Shown: positions 8,504 through 17,858 of the stretch, piece by piece
Position numbering within the stretch: the first letter of the stretch is position 1
Layout: the number at the start of each line of letters is the position of its first letter
Virus record (IMG/VR): IMGVR_UViG_3300034139_000007
Location: 1 to 64,000 of that record
Length of the DNA: 64,000 nt
Reading direction: 5' to 3' (one strand)
Origin: a virus
Notes under the pieces: model-generated
Told to the model about the DNA's origin: nothing
Seen by the model: only the letters and a program-made list of their open reading frames with translations
The model's database searches: none
Made by a program: the position numbers and the translations under genes

Positions 8504-9047
8504 AGTTGTGCATCTCCACGGCAAGTTCGCCGCCTATCACGACGGCCCTATCGAGATCATCGCTTCCACCATCTGGGAGGTGATCGAGGCTGTGTCGCTC
8601 CAGGTCCGGGGCTTCGCTCCGGGGCTGGACGGTCATCAGCGCGTCCAGGTGGCGGGCTTCTCGACCTTCGAGGACCTGAAGCGTCGGGACACCCAGACCG
8701 TCGACATTCACATCTTCCCCGCACTGGCTTTCGGCAAGGAGGGTGGCCTGATCCAGACCATCATCGGCACCGTGCTGGTCGTGGCCTCCTTCCTGCTGCC
8801 CGCTGGTCCCTGGACACCCATGCTGATGAGCACCGGTATCACGATGATCATCGGGGGCGTCATGCAGATGCTGTCGCCGGTGCCGCAGCTTAACTCCGGC
8901 AACGAGAGTGAGCAGCGATCCAAGTACCTGCCCAGTAGCCAGAACACGGTGGCCATCGGCACGCCGATCCCGCTGCTCTATGGCCGATACCGCGTGGGCG
9001 GCCACATCCTGTCCCTGAACATCGACGCTACGGACACGGGGATCTGA
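8496..9047 (+). CDS. Tail assembly protein, lambda gpI-like
   Basis: The 183-residue protein lies between the K-like genes and the J-like gene. It has an N-terminal beta region, a hydrophobic central segment (about 88-127: I-I-G-T-V-L-V-V then I-T-M-I-I-G-G-V), and a C-terminal end with P-I-P-L-L-Y-G-R-Y-R-V-G-G typical of the gpI family. In lambda, gpI is needed for tail tip assembly. Start ATG overlaps the JAMM gene by 8 bases; the stop forms TGATG with the J gene. Confidence 0.8.
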   Translation: MRRVVHLHGKFAAYHDGPIEIIASTIWEVIEAVSLQVRGFAPGLDGHQRVQVAGFSTFEDLKRRDTQTVDIHIFPALAFGKEGGLIQTIIGTVLVVASFLLPAGPWTPMLMSTGITMIIGGVMQMLSPVPQLNSGNESEQRSKYLPSSQNTVAIGTPIPLLYGRYRVGGHILSLNIDATDTGI

Positions 9048-12000
9048 TGCTCAAGTTCGCAAAGGGCGGTGGCTCCAAGTCGGCCACCCGCACCCCCGAT
9101 ACGCTCACCAGCACCGACACCGTCGAGGTCCTGCTCGGGATCTCGGAAGGCCCCATCAAGGGCCTGGCCGATGGTGCCAAGTCCTTCCGTGCGGATGACA
9201 CCCCGTTCGAGAACGCCAGTGGTGAAGCCAACTTCCAGAACTTCGAACTGGACGTCTACCCCGGCAGTGAGCTGGGCCACGTCATCACGCTCGAACTGGG
9301 GGGCTTCTCCAGCCCGCTGAACATCGGCGTCACGCTCGCCAAGAACATCCCCGTCGTGCGCTCTGGCTCGGTGGCCGGCATCAACGCAATCGACTTCCGC
9401 GTGGTGGTCGGTCAGCTGCTCAAGTCCACCGACAAGGGGACGTTCACGAACACCCTGTCGCTGAAGTTCGAGATCAAGAAGACGACGGACGCAGCCTGGC
9501 AACCCGCCTGGCTCTCGTCCCCCGGCAACGTCCCTGACGTCGGCACCCCCGGCGGGGGTGGCTCCGGCGGCGGCGGTGGCACGGGTGGCGGTGGCACGGG
9601 TGGTGTCGGCGGTGGCGGTGGTGGCGTCGTCGTCGCCGAGTTCCGCTCGGACCCCATCGACAACGGAGATCACGAGAGCTGGCGCTCGTTCGGTCGGGCC
9701 AATGACATCCTGACCTTCGAGGGTGACATCCAGGCCGAGGCTCTGGAGGCCCCGCCCACCGCGCCGCCCGCGAACCCCGATCTGCCCGCGGTGGCCGTCG
9801 CCAATGACGACGTCTACCACTGGAACTCGGATGACGGGACCTGGACGCCCGACCCGGCACCCGTCAGCGGCAACTTCCGTGTTTTGAACGACGGACGTCG
9901 GCTCTATGGGGGCACGACCGCCCCGACCGGCGCTCGCCCCGGCGACCTGTGGCAGATCCTGATCATCATCCGCGTCTGGAACGGCGTCGCCTGGGTCAAG
10001 CCCAGCGAGTATCAGGCCCGTAATCCACCAACCGCCGTGAACGGCATCTGGACCATCGACGAGAAGGTGTCCTCGCCGACGCCGAAGGACCTGCGCGTCT
10101 TCCTGCCGGACGCCGGTCCCGACGACATGTGGGAGTACCGGGTCACGAAGCTGTCGGACGACAGCGGCACCGAGAACTTTTCCGAGGTCAGCTGGGAGAG
10201 TGTCCAGGAAATCAACCGCAACCCCATGGCCTTCGAGGGCGTGGCCATGGCCCGCGTCATCGGTCGTGCCTCGGATCAGTTCACCTCGCTGCCCCAGTGG
10301 AACGGCGACTGGCTGGGCCGGATCGTCAAGGTTCCGACCAACTACGATCCCGCCACGCGCGTCTACACCGGGGTCTGGGACGGCACCTACAAGATCGCGT
10401 GGACCGACAACAACGCCTGGATCTTCCAGGACTTCGTCGAGAACACCCGCTACGGCCTGTCTTCGGTCTTCCCCCACGTCGTCAACAAGTGGAAGATCTA
10501 CGAGTGGGCTCAGCACTGCGACGTCATGGTGCTGCGCCCCGACGGCTCCCTGCGCCCGCGCTGGACCTATAACGACTACGTCCAGGAGCCGCGCGACGCC
10601 AAGGAGATGGCCCAGTACATCGCGGGTACTGCTGGCGCTCGCTATGTCGACGACGGCAACGGCGTGGTCGAGGTCATCATCGACAAGGACGACCCGGCCA
10701 TCGCCCTGTTCACGATTGAGAACGTGGGCGAGGAGGGCTTCAGCTACAGCTATACCGACCGTCTGACCCGCGCCAACGAGATCACTGTCGAGTTCGTCAG
10801 CCCGAACCTCAACTGGCAGAACGACAAGCGGATCGTCCGCAACGACGCTGACATCGCCATCTTTGGCCGCATTCCCGAGAACTTCGTCGCCGTCGGCTGT
10901 ATCGACACCGACGAGGCCCTGGCTCGCGCACGCCGTCGCCTGATCGGTGGCCTGACCGAGAAGGAGATGGTCAGCTTCCCGACCAACCGGAAGGGCAAGT
11001 TCCTCGCCGAGTGGAACGTGATCCTGGTCGGCGACCCCGACATGGGTCGAGGCATGACGGGCCGCATCCGGGCCGTGACTGGTGCGCGGTCGGTCTCCCT
11101 GCGCGACCCGGTCGCCTTCGAGCCGAGCGTCGAGTACTTCGCCTCGTTCGACATCGTGAACCCGGACTATCCCGAGACTTCGTCGGAGCCGTTCCGTATC
11201 GAGCGTCGGCGCATCACCAACGCCCCTGGCAACGACCAGCTGGCGCTGACCTTCGACGCCGACCTGCCGGACCTGCCCGAGTATGCAGCCTTCATCATCG
11301 AGGCTCCTGCCGTCCTGGGCTTCCCCAAGCCCTACCGGATCACCAAGATCCAGGACGACAGCGGCACCGGTGACAACATCATCATCAACGCACTGGAGCT
11401 GAACCGGAACAAGTGGGCGTACATCGACACTGGTGAAGACCAGGGCGAGATCACCTACTCCACTTTCTCCGTTGGCGAGGTCTCGCCACCCCAGGACCCG
11501 CGCCTGGAAGTGGTGGTGCGTCAGAAGGGTGTCAGCAGCGTCCGCATCCTGCAGCTGTCCTGGGAGCGGTCCCTGTCGCAGTGGGTCCGTCGCTACAAGG
11601 TCTATCACGCCATCGACGGGGTGCCGGCCAACGTCTTCGAACCGACTGGCCTCAACATTGAGGTCGACGGCACGGTCGGCGTTCACACCTTCACGATCAT
11701 CGCCGTGGACATCCGTGGCCGCGAGAGCCGCCCGCTCTCGCTCGTCCTGAACGTGACCGGCGAGAGCCGCCCGGTCTTCCCGGTCGAGAACCTGCACCTG
11801 GTCGGCGGCCTGACGGCCACGACCTTCGACGATATGAGCCCGAAGGTCGCTTGGGACGCCATCGCGCCCAACCCGAACTTCTCCCACTACACCGTCACCG
11901 TCCTGGACGGCGTTACGAGCGAGCTGCTGCGCTTCACCAACGTGGGTCAGGCCCTGGAGTGGCGCTATGACATCGTGGACCACATCGCCGATGCCGGAGG

Positions 12001-15000
12001 CGTCCCGCGCCGCTCGCTGACGTTCATGCTGGCCGCCGTCGATCAGGACACCACCACCTCGGCTCCGACGCTGCTGACGGTCACGAACCCCGCCCCGGCG
12101 ATCCCCGCGATCACCGTCGAGGAGAGCATCGGTGGCGTCAACATCACCCTGGCTCCGGTCGCCGACCGCGACGTGGCCGGTGCGGTTATCCAGTATGGCC
12201 CCGCGGGTGATCCCTTCGCCGAGACGAAGAAGGGCAACCAGAGCGACTTCTTCGTCCCGCTGCCGGACTATGAGCCGCGCTTCGTGCGCGCCGCCTACTA
12301 CGACGTCTGGAGCGAGACCGGTCTGAACTGGTCGGCGACTTACGAGGTCTCGCGAAACCAGATCACCGGACCCGACATCGACAGCCCCGCACCGTCGACC
12401 CCTATTGGCCTGGCCGTCAGCACCCCGGCCCCGACGTTCGATACCGTGACCGGCCAGGCCGTGACCAAGGTGGTCTTCACCTGGACGGCCAACACCGAGA
12501 TCGACATCTACGGCTACGAGCTGGAGTTCACCGAAGCTGGTGGCACCGCGCAGGTGATCCCGTACCCGACGAACCGGGCCGAGATCATTATCAAGGCCAA
12601 CACCGGCTTCAGTGGTCGCATCCGGTCCGTGAACCGCCTCGGCGGCAAGTCCGGCTATTCCACGCCCGTGTCGGGCACCTCGGCCAAGGACCTGGTCGCG
12701 CCGAACCCACCGACGGGTGTGACGGCCACGGGTTTGTTCGGCTCCTGGGGCCTGAGCTGGATCAATGCCACCGCCATCGACCTGAAGTCCGTCGAGGTCT
12801 GGGAGCACACCGCCAACGTCTTCGGCTCGGCGACCAAGATCGGCACTGTGGACGTGAGCCCAGGCGTGGTCGGCACCTACGTCCGCTCCGGCCTGGCCCC
12901 CAACACCCTGCGCTACATCTGGCTGGTGTCGGTCGACAGCTCTGGCAACCGGTCCGTTCAGACCACCGCCGTGTCCGCGACGACCTCGCGGCTGGCTACG
13001 GCTGACTTCGGTCCGGGCATCGCCCCCATCGAATACGCCGACTACGGTGCGCCCTCTCCGGCTACGGCCAATGCTCCGAGCCTGCCCACCACCGGCAACT
13101 TTGAAGGCCGGATGGCGGCCAACACCAACGCGGCTGATCGCAAGCTCTATCGCTACGCTGGTGGCGCATGGACCCGGGCAGTGGCCGGTACCGACCTGGC
13201 TCCGGGTTCGCTGGGCTATGCCGCCTTCAGCGACGACCTGCGCCCCCCGCAGGTCGTTACCTCGCTTCCCTCGACGGGCAACTACCTGGGCCGTCAGGTT
13301 CTGCTCACCACGGACAAGAAGCTCTATCGCTGGACCTCGGCGACCACGACGGGCACCGCCGACTGGTCCAAGGCCACCGACGGTGCGGACATCACCGCTG
13401 GCTCCATCACGGGCGACCGCATCCTCGCGGGCACCATCACGTCGGCGCTGATTGCTGCCGACGCGATCACCGCGTCCAAGGTGCGGATCGGTGACACGTC
13501 CAACATGTACCCGGACCCGCTGCTGATCGACCCGGCAGCTTTGTTCGGTTCATTCGGAGGGTTCACCCAGACCGGCGCGGCTATATCGTCCGAAAACTAC
13601 GCCCTGGTCCTGGCCAACGCCGCCGACCGCTCGACATACACCGAGACCTTCTCGGTCGAGGCCGGCAAGCCATATTTCCTGAGCTTCTTGATCGGACTGG
13701 GTGCGGGGACCGCGCCCGTGGGGGGCATGCAGGTCCTCCTCTCCTGGTTCTCGGTCGGCGACACCGGTGTTGAAACCTTCATCACCAACACCGCGCTGGG
13801 CACGGTTAATGGGGCGGGCAACTTCCAGACGGTCTCTGGACAGGTCGTCGCCCCTGCCAACGCTCGGCGGGTTCAGATCGTCTTCTATCGCTATGGCGGC
13901 GGGACCTCCATCGGTTATATCGGCTCGCCCATCATGCGCCGGGCGGCTAATGGCGAGCTGATCGTCGATGGGTCGATCACCGCCCTGAAGATCGCTGCCG
14001 GATCGATCACTGGTGACCGCATCCAGGCGGGCACGATCACCGCAGCTGCTCTGGCCGCGGGCACGATCACCGCGCTTCAGATCCAGGCCGGGTCGATCAC
14101 GGGCGACCGCCTGACTGCGGCCACGATCACCGCCCTACAGATCGCGGCCAACTCGATCACGACCTCGCGGCTCCAGGTCATCAGCCCGAGCCTGTGGCCC
14201 GACACCCAGTTCAATGAGGACGACAGCTTCCAGATCCTCGGAGGGTGGGCGTACAACAGGAACCCTGCAGCCGCGATCTGGACGTTCATGGGCGTGCGGA
14301 GCGGCATCGTTCTGAGTGGGGGTGTCCGGCCTGCCTATACCGTTGCTACGTCTCGCCACCTGTACAACAGTCTCTCGGCTGGCAAGGAGCACCGCGCTCG
14401 GGCGAAGATCGCGAACTCAACGACGACGACCGAGATCATCGTTCGCTTCGATTTTTACGATGCTGCCGACGTTTTCTTGTCCAGCATCGCGGTCGCTGCT
14501 CCCCCTAATGGCGGCGTTCCGACCCAGTACGAGGGCGTTGGCACGGTACCCACCAACACCTCCTGGTATCGGATGGTCGTTTTCAATCCGAATGCGACCG
14601 ATGCCCCCGGCCAGGCTTGGGTCAGCGACGTCTATCTGGAAGAGCGGGCGACAGGCTCTCTGATCGTCGATGGATCGATCACCGCTACCAAGATCCAGGC
14701 CGGGTCGATCACGGGTGACCGCATTCAGGCGGGTACCCTGACGGCTGTCCAGATCGCGGCCAGCTCGATCACGGCCAGCCGTCTGGCCTTGATCGACACG
14801 ACCAACATGGTCGCGGACAGCACGTTCGTGGACCCGTCGTCCTGGACCCTGAACGGGTCTCCGGCGTGGACCATCGTTGCCGATAGCGTGGCCGCCGCTG
14901 CGATGAGCGCCCAACGGCAGATCCGCTCGGGTGCTCCATCGGGCGTGCCCCATGCTGCCCAATATGATCAGGCCTTCTCCACGGCTCTGATCCCGGTCGA

Positions 15001-15649
15001 ACCGGGCAAGCCTCTCCGCTTCTCCACGTCGTGGCTGCACACCGCTGGCTTCACCGGCATCATGCGGTTCTACATCTACGAGTACAACACCGGGGCGGCG
15101 TACCTGCGTGGTTCGAACGCTGGGACTAGTGCTGACCGACGGGCTACTGCGGCCCCCAGTCAGGAGAACGGCGTCGTCCAGGCGGTCATCACGCCTCTGG
15201 CCGCCACGGCCTATGTCCGTTGGGGTGTCGAGCTGCAACGCTCGCCGAGCCTGAACAACGCGGGCTATGCCTTCGCTGCCAACCCGCGCATCAGCCGGGC
15301 AGTCAACGCTGAGCTGATCGTCGATGGCACCATCACCGCCACCCATATCGCAGCGGGCACGATCACTGGCGACCGACTAGTCGCGGGCACGATCACGGCC
15401 ACGCAGCTGGCCGTCGGCTCGGTCACGGCGGTGAACATCAATGTCGCCAACCTGGCCGCGATCAACTCGAACCTGGGTGCGATCACGGCGGGCTCGATCA
15501 ACATCGGCTCCGGCAAGTTCGTCGTGGCCACCGACGGCTCGGTCTCGATCAAGAGTGCCACGACTGGTCAGCGTACCGAGATCGATCAGTTCGGTGGGCG
15601 GGTCTATGACGGCGCGGGCGTCCTGCGGGTCCGCTGGGGCATCTGGTAA
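9047..15649 (+). CDS. Central tail tip / host specificity protein, gpJ-like
   Basis: The 2200-residue protein is the largest gene of the window. The N-terminal part resembles the gpJ hub (G-L-A-D-G, D-D-T-P near residues 45-60). Residues about 165-197 form an almost pure Gly linker. Residues about 770-1320 contain fibronectin type III-like modules. Residues about 1440-2190 contain repeated short units (variants of A-G-S-I-T-G-D-R-I-x-A-G-T-I-T-A) interleaved with three larger jelly-roll-like inserts that begin near N-M-Y-P-D or similar. gpJ trimerises at the tail tip and its C-terminal part binds the receptor, so these repeats probably form the distal fibre shaft. Confidence 0.9.
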   Translation: MLKFAKGGGSKSATRTPDTLTSTDTVEVLLGISEGPIKGLADGAKSFRADDTPFENASGEANFQNFELDVYPGSELGHVITLELGGFSSPLNIGVTLAKNIPVVRSGSVAGINAIDFRVVVGQLLKSTDKGTFTNTLSLKFEIKKTTDAAWQPAWLSSPGNVPDVGTPGGGGSGGGGGTGGGGTGGVGGGGGGVVVAEFRSDPIDNGDHESWRSFGRANDILTFEGDIQAEALEAPPTAPPANPDLPAVAVANDDVYHWNSDDGTWTPDPAPVSGNFRVLNDGRRLYGGTTAPTGARPGDLWQILIIIRVWNGVAWVKPSEYQARNPPTAVNGIWTIDEKVSSPTPKDLRVFLPDAGPDDMWEYRVTKLSDDSGTENFSEVSWESVQEINRNPMAFEGVAMARVIGRASDQFTSLPQWNGDWLGRIVKVPTNYDPATRVYTGVWDGTYKIAWTDNNAWIFQDFVENTRYGLSSVFPHVVNKWKIYEWAQHCDVMVLRPDGSLRPRWTYNDYVQEPRDAKEMAQYIAGTAGARYVDDGNGVVEVIIDKDDPAIALFTIENVGEEGFSYSYTDRLTRANEITVEFVSPNLNWQNDKRIVRNDADIAIFGRIPENFVAVGCIDTDEALARARRRLIGGLTEKEMVSFPTNRKGKFLAEWNVILVGDPDMGRGMTGRIRAVTGARSVSLRDPVAFEPSVEYFASFDIVNPDYPETSSEPFRIERRRITNAPGNDQLALTFDADLPDLPEYAAFIIEAPAVLGFPKPYRITKIQDDSGTGDNIIINALELNRNKWAYIDTGEDQGEITYSTFSVGEVSPPQDPRLEVVVRQKGVSSVRILQLSWERSLSQWVRRYKVYHAIDGVPANVFEPTGLNIEVDGTVGVHTFTIIAVDIRGRESRPLSLVLNVTGESRPVFPVENLHLVGGLTATTFDDMSPKVAWDAIAPNPNFSHYTVTVLDGVTSELLRFTNVGQALEWRYDIVDHIADAGGVPRRSLTFMLAAVDQDTTTSAPTLLTVTNPAPAIPAITVEESIGGVNITLAPVADRDVAGAVIQYGPAGDPFAETKKGNQSDFFVPLPDYEPRFVRAAYYDVWSETGLNWSATYEVSRNQITGPDIDSPAPSTPIGLAVSTPAPTFDTVTGQAVTKVVFTWTANTEIDIYGYELEFTEAGGTAQVIPYPTNRAEIIIKANTGFSGRIRSVNRLGGKSGYSTPVSGTSAKDLVAPNPPTGVTATGLFGSWGLSWINATAIDLKSVEVWEHTANVFGSATKIGTVDVSPGVVGTYVRSGLAPNTLRYIWLVSVDSSGNRSVQTTAVSATTSRLATADFGPGIAPIEYADYGAPSPATANAPSLPTTGNFEGRMAANTNAADRKLYRYAGGAWTRAVAGTDLAPGSLGYAAFSDDLRPPQVVTSLPSTGNYLGRQVLLTTDKKLYRWTSATTTGTADWSKATDGADITAGSITGDRILAGTITSALIAADAITASKVRIGDTSNMYPDPLLIDPAALFGSFGGFTQTGAAISSENYALVLANAADRSTYTETFSVEAGKPYFLSFLIGLGAGTAPVGGMQVLLSWFSVGDTGVETFITNTALGTVNGAGNFQTVSGQVVAPANARRVQIVFYRYGGGTSIGYIGSPIMRRAANGELIVDGSITALKIAAGSITGDRIQAGTITAAALAAGTITALQIQAGSITGDRLTAATITALQIAANSITTSRLQVISPSLWPDTQFNEDDSFQILGGWAYNRNPAAAIWTFMGVRSGIVLSGGVRPAYTVATSRHLYNSLSAGKEHRARAKIANSTTTTEIIVRFDFYDAADVFLSSIAVAAPPNGGVPTQYEGVGTVPTNTSWYRMVVFNPNATDAPGQAWVSDVYLEERATGSLIVDGSITATKIQAGSITGDRIQAGTLTAVQIAASSITASRLALIDTTNMVADSTFVDPSSWTLNGSPAWTIVADSVAAAAMSAQRQIRSGAPSGVPHAAQYDQAFSTALIPVEPGKPLRFSTSWLHTAGFTGIMRFYIYEYNTGAAYLRGSNAGTSADRRATAAPSQENGVVQAVITPLAATAYVRWGVELQRSPSLNNAGYAFAANPRISRAVNAELIVDGTITATHIAAGTITGDRLVAGTITATQLAVGSVTAVNINVANLAAINSNLGAITAGSINIGSGKFVVATDGSVSIKSATTGQRTEIDQFGGRVYDGAGVLRVRWGIW

Positions 15650-15924
15650 TGCCCCAGGGACTTCAGGTATGGAACGCAGCAGGGCAGTTGACCCTGGACA
15701 CCGGCACGCGCATCTCTCGTCTGCATGGGTCCTTCCTGACAACGTCAGGAGCGGGCTCGATCATCCTGCCCTCTCTGGCTCAAGGCGATCCCTTCTTTCT
15801 TCTCACCGTTCCATCGTTCAACCCGTCGGACAATAACTACGCCCGCCCGACCATCACGCGCAGCGGTACCACGATCTCGTGGACCGGCGGGGTCGTCTGC
15901 CGCGTCTTCTACGGAGCCTTCTGA
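15649..15924 (+). CDS. Small tail tip-associated protein A
   Basis: This 91-residue beta-rich, Ser/Thr-rich protein starts at an ATG overlapping the J stop (TAATG). Its N-terminus (M-P-Q-G-L-Q-V-W-N) matches that of the next gene (M-P-A-G-F-Q-V-F-N), so the two appear to share an attachment segment. It is likely a tail tip or fibre accessory; function unknown. Confidence 0.6.
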   Translation: MPQGLQVWNAAGQLTLDTGTRISRLHGSFLTTSGAGSIILPSLAQGDPFFLLTVPSFNPSDNNYARPTITRSGTTISWTGGVVCRVFYGAF

Positions 15925-16655
15925 TGCCCGCTGGCTTCCAGGTCTTCAACGACAGCAACACCGTGCAGGTGGATCAGGACTACTTGTGCCTGCAGTTCGT
16001 TGCCAAGGGCAGTCAGACCCTCACGACCCGCATGACCGCGGCAGGGATTATGGACCCTGGTGTCGCCAGCAGTGTCCAAAGCCAGACAGGGAATGCGTGG
16101 GTGAACCCCCTCGGAACAGGAGCCCCCAGCTTTGCCGGGGATGGTCTGGTTGCGTTCCGAGCCCGGGGTGGTGGCCGCGTCGGCGTGGGCTATACCAACA
16201 CGGGCCTGCCGGTCTTCATCGGGGACAGCCCCACGGCTGGCCCCATCGTGGACTGGTGGCAGTTCGGTCGGGCCGCGGTGCGATCCTCGGGAGCCGGGCT
16301 CGAAGTCTACGACGCGAGCGGGAACCTCGTCTTCTCGGATGCACAGCGGCCCATGAAGCTAGAGGCTGTCGCCAACGACGTGAACATCATCTCGGCTCCC
16401 TCCCTGACCGGTCCGAATGGGGACTGGGCCATCTGCACCGGCGCAACCTGGCCCTCTGTCTTCAGCTTTATCAGCCAGGGTGGGGAGTGGCATTATGTCG
16501 AGGGCATCCCAATGTGGGAGGCACCATCTAACACCGGCTTTGGTCCACCTCTGATGAGAAACGCCTTCGCCCGCAAGAACAGCCAGATCCCCAACGGCCT
16601 CGACTACAGCCAGGCGAAAGCCACGATGCTTCTGGTAGACGTAGCGGGGTTGTAG
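15924..16655 (+). CDS. Small tail tip-associated protein B
   Basis: This 243-residue protein starts at an ATG overlapping the previous TGA; a longer in-frame GTG upstream at 15879 would lie inside the previous gene and is rejected. The N-terminal 20 residues resemble those of protein A, followed by a beta-rich body with many Gly, Ser and aromatic residues, as in phage receptor-binding or fibre domains. Probably displayed at the tail tip; no enzyme motif seen. Confidence 0.6.
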   Translation: MPAGFQVFNDSNTVQVDQDYLCLQFVAKGSQTLTTRMTAAGIMDPGVASSVQSQTGNAWVNPLGTGAPSFAGDGLVAFRARGGGRVGVGYTNTGLPVFIGDSPTAGPIVDWWQFGRAAVRSSGAGLEVYDASGNLVFSDAQRPMKLEAVANDVNIISAPSLTGPNGDWAICTGATWPSVFSFISQGGEWHYVEGIPMWEAPSNTGFGPPLMRNAFARKNSQIPNGLDYSQAKATMLLVDVAGL

Positions 16656-16669
16656 TAGTAGGAAACCTC

Positions 16670-17008
16670 ATGACCGAAGAAAACCCCACCCCCGAACTCA
16701 CCATGGCCGATCTCCAGGAAGCACTGGACATGGCCAACGATCAGATGAAGATCTGGCAGGACCGCGCGATCAACTATATGAACGAGAGCAGCTCGGCCCA
16801 GCTTGAACGTAACTCGCTCAAGCGTCAGGTCTTGCGTCTTGAAACCCAGCTGGCCAGATTTCTGACCACTCACCAGGAGAATACCCATGGTCGCGAAGCC
16901 GACACTCAAGGAACTGACGGCCCAAGTGGCCGAGCGGCAGCGGGAGGCGCTGGAGGAGACCCAGACTGGTCTAAGGGCACTGATGGCGTCTCTGAAGCCG
17001 CTGGATGA
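16670..17008 (+). CDS. Coiled-coil protein of unknown function
   Basis: The 112-residue product has a helical, charged N-terminal half (about 10-65, with heptad-like Leu/Met spacing) and a Gly/Asp-rich C-terminal half that overlaps the next gene by 122 bases. The tail half may be read only as a by-product of the overlap. A GGAAACC stretch precedes the ATG. Function unknown. Confidence 0.5.
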   Translation: MTEENPTPELTMADLQEALDMANDQMKIWQDRAINYMNESSSAQLERNSLKRQVLRLETQLARFLTTHQENTHGREADTQGTDGPSGRAAAGGAGGDPDWSKGTDGVSEAAG

Positions 17009-17120
17009 GGCTGGCATTCCCAGCGTCGCCGGGGCCTACATCAACCGCATCATCTCGACCTGCCAGGTCTGGGACAGTGAGGCAGATGGCCTCATCGCCC
17101 AGGTCACGATCAAGGAATAA
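16887..17120 (+). CDS. Small helical protein of unknown function
   Basis: This 77-residue product begins at an ATG preceded by AGGAGA at good spacing, inside the preceding gene in another frame. The N-terminal half is a charged amphipathic helix (E/Q/R-rich). It is the last gene before a strong terminator, closing the tail tip operon. Function unknown. Confidence 0.6.
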   Translation: MVAKPTLKELTAQVAERQREALEETQTGLRALMASLKPLDEAGIPSVAGAYINRIISTCQVWDSEADGLIAQVTIKE

Positions 17121-17123
17121 GAG

Positions 17124-17151
17124 AGGCCCGCTTCGGCGGGCCTTTTCTTTT
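17124..17151 (+). terminator. Rho-independent terminator closing the tail tip operon
   Basis: An 8-bp perfect stem (17124-17131 with 17136-17143) with a TTCG loop is followed by a T-rich run. It lies four bases after the stop of the preceding gene. Confidence 0.9.
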
Positions 17152-17156
17152 GCCGT

Positions 17157-17169
17157 TATCCAGTAGACA
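17157..17169. promoter_or_regulatory. Palindromic operator-like site, TRTCYASTRGAYA family
   Basis: The 13-mer TATCCAGTAGACA fits the dyad consensus shared by six sites in this window. It sits between the tail operon terminator and the lysis-side genes, 53 bases before the next ATG, where a promoter would be expected. A short AT-rich run (CATTTTAAAC) follows it. Confidence 0.55.
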
Positions 17170-17221
17170 TTTTAAACACGCAACGCGGGCACTATCACCC
17201 GATCTATGGCATGGCTCTGAA

Positions 17222-17401
17222 ATGGCACGCAATAAAGCAATCATGGCTTGGGGTAACGAAGCCGACCGTCACAGGTTGGCGGCTATCGCCCGGTCCGAGC
17301 AGCAGAGCGGAAGCCAAGTCCTTCTTACGTTCATCCAGACCCGCTACCGGGAGCTGTTTGGCGATCTCGACCCTTCGCTGACAGTGCCGAAGGACCAGTA
17401 G
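17222..17401 (+). CDS. Small protein of unknown function, first gene after the 17.1 kb terminator
   Basis: The 59-residue basic, helical product starts at the ATG at 17222. An alternative in-frame start lies 72 bases upstream but would run across the operator-like site. The C-terminal half (Q-V-L-L-T-F-I-Q, R-Y-R-E-L-F-G-D-L-D-P) reads as a compact helical domain. Its stop is one base before the GTG of the next gene. No function can be assigned. Confidence 0.6.
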   Translation: MARNKAIMAWGNEADRHRLAAIARSEQQSGSQVLLTFIQTRYRELFGDLDPSLTVPKDQ

Positions 17402-17402
17402 C

Positions 17403-17768
17403 GTGGAACCGACCGAAATGCAGAATGTTATCCTGCCGCTGATCGATCGGTTGATCGCGCCGGTCGTCCAGCGTCTGGACCAAATGGACACCCGCCAACG
17501 GGAAGACGCCCAGCATCTGCACGCCAAGCTCGACGCGGTCGCCGCCGTCGGCCACCGGGTCCAGAACTTCGAGGGCACCGCACAGGACCTCAAGCATCGC
17601 CTCGAAGAGGTGGAGAACAACCAGATCGCTCAGGCCGCCAGCCTCGCGCGTACCCAAGGCCGTAACGACGTGATCGTGTGGGTCCTGGGCGTCATCGGCG
17701 GCCCGGTCGTAGTCGCCCTCACCCTGGCCGGGATCGCCAAGGTGTTCAACATATCGCTGGGAGTGTAA
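17403..17768 (+). CDS. Coiled-coil membrane protein, candidate holin or holin partner
   Basis: The 121-residue product starts at GTG one base after the preceding stop. Residues about 10-85 are a charged heptad-patterned helix (Q-R-L-D-Q-M-D, V-E-N-N-Q-I). Residues about 91-114 form one transmembrane helix near the C-terminus. This N-out coiled coil plus single C-terminal helix resembles XhlA-like lysis accessory proteins. It lies directly before the endolysin gene, supporting a lysis role. A single helix is unusual for a classical holin, so this is tentative. Confidence 0.5.
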   Translation: MEPTEMQNVILPLIDRLIAPVVQRLDQMDTRQREDAQHLHAKLDAVAAVGHRVQNFEGTAQDLKHRLEEVENNQIAQAASLARTQGRNDVIVWVLGVIGGPVVVALTLAGIAKVFNISLGV

Positions 17769-17858
17769 GACCCCAGCGAACCGTAACCTCCAGGTCAGGC
17801 GATCTGCCTCACCCTTGGAACAACACCAGCGCACGATCCAGCGCCTGGAGGCCCCCTC

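Noticed and set aside
8978-12808. A 1276-codon open frame antisense to the J-like gene
   Set aside because: Same reason: it is an antisense shadow rich in Asp, Gly, Arg and His without domains.
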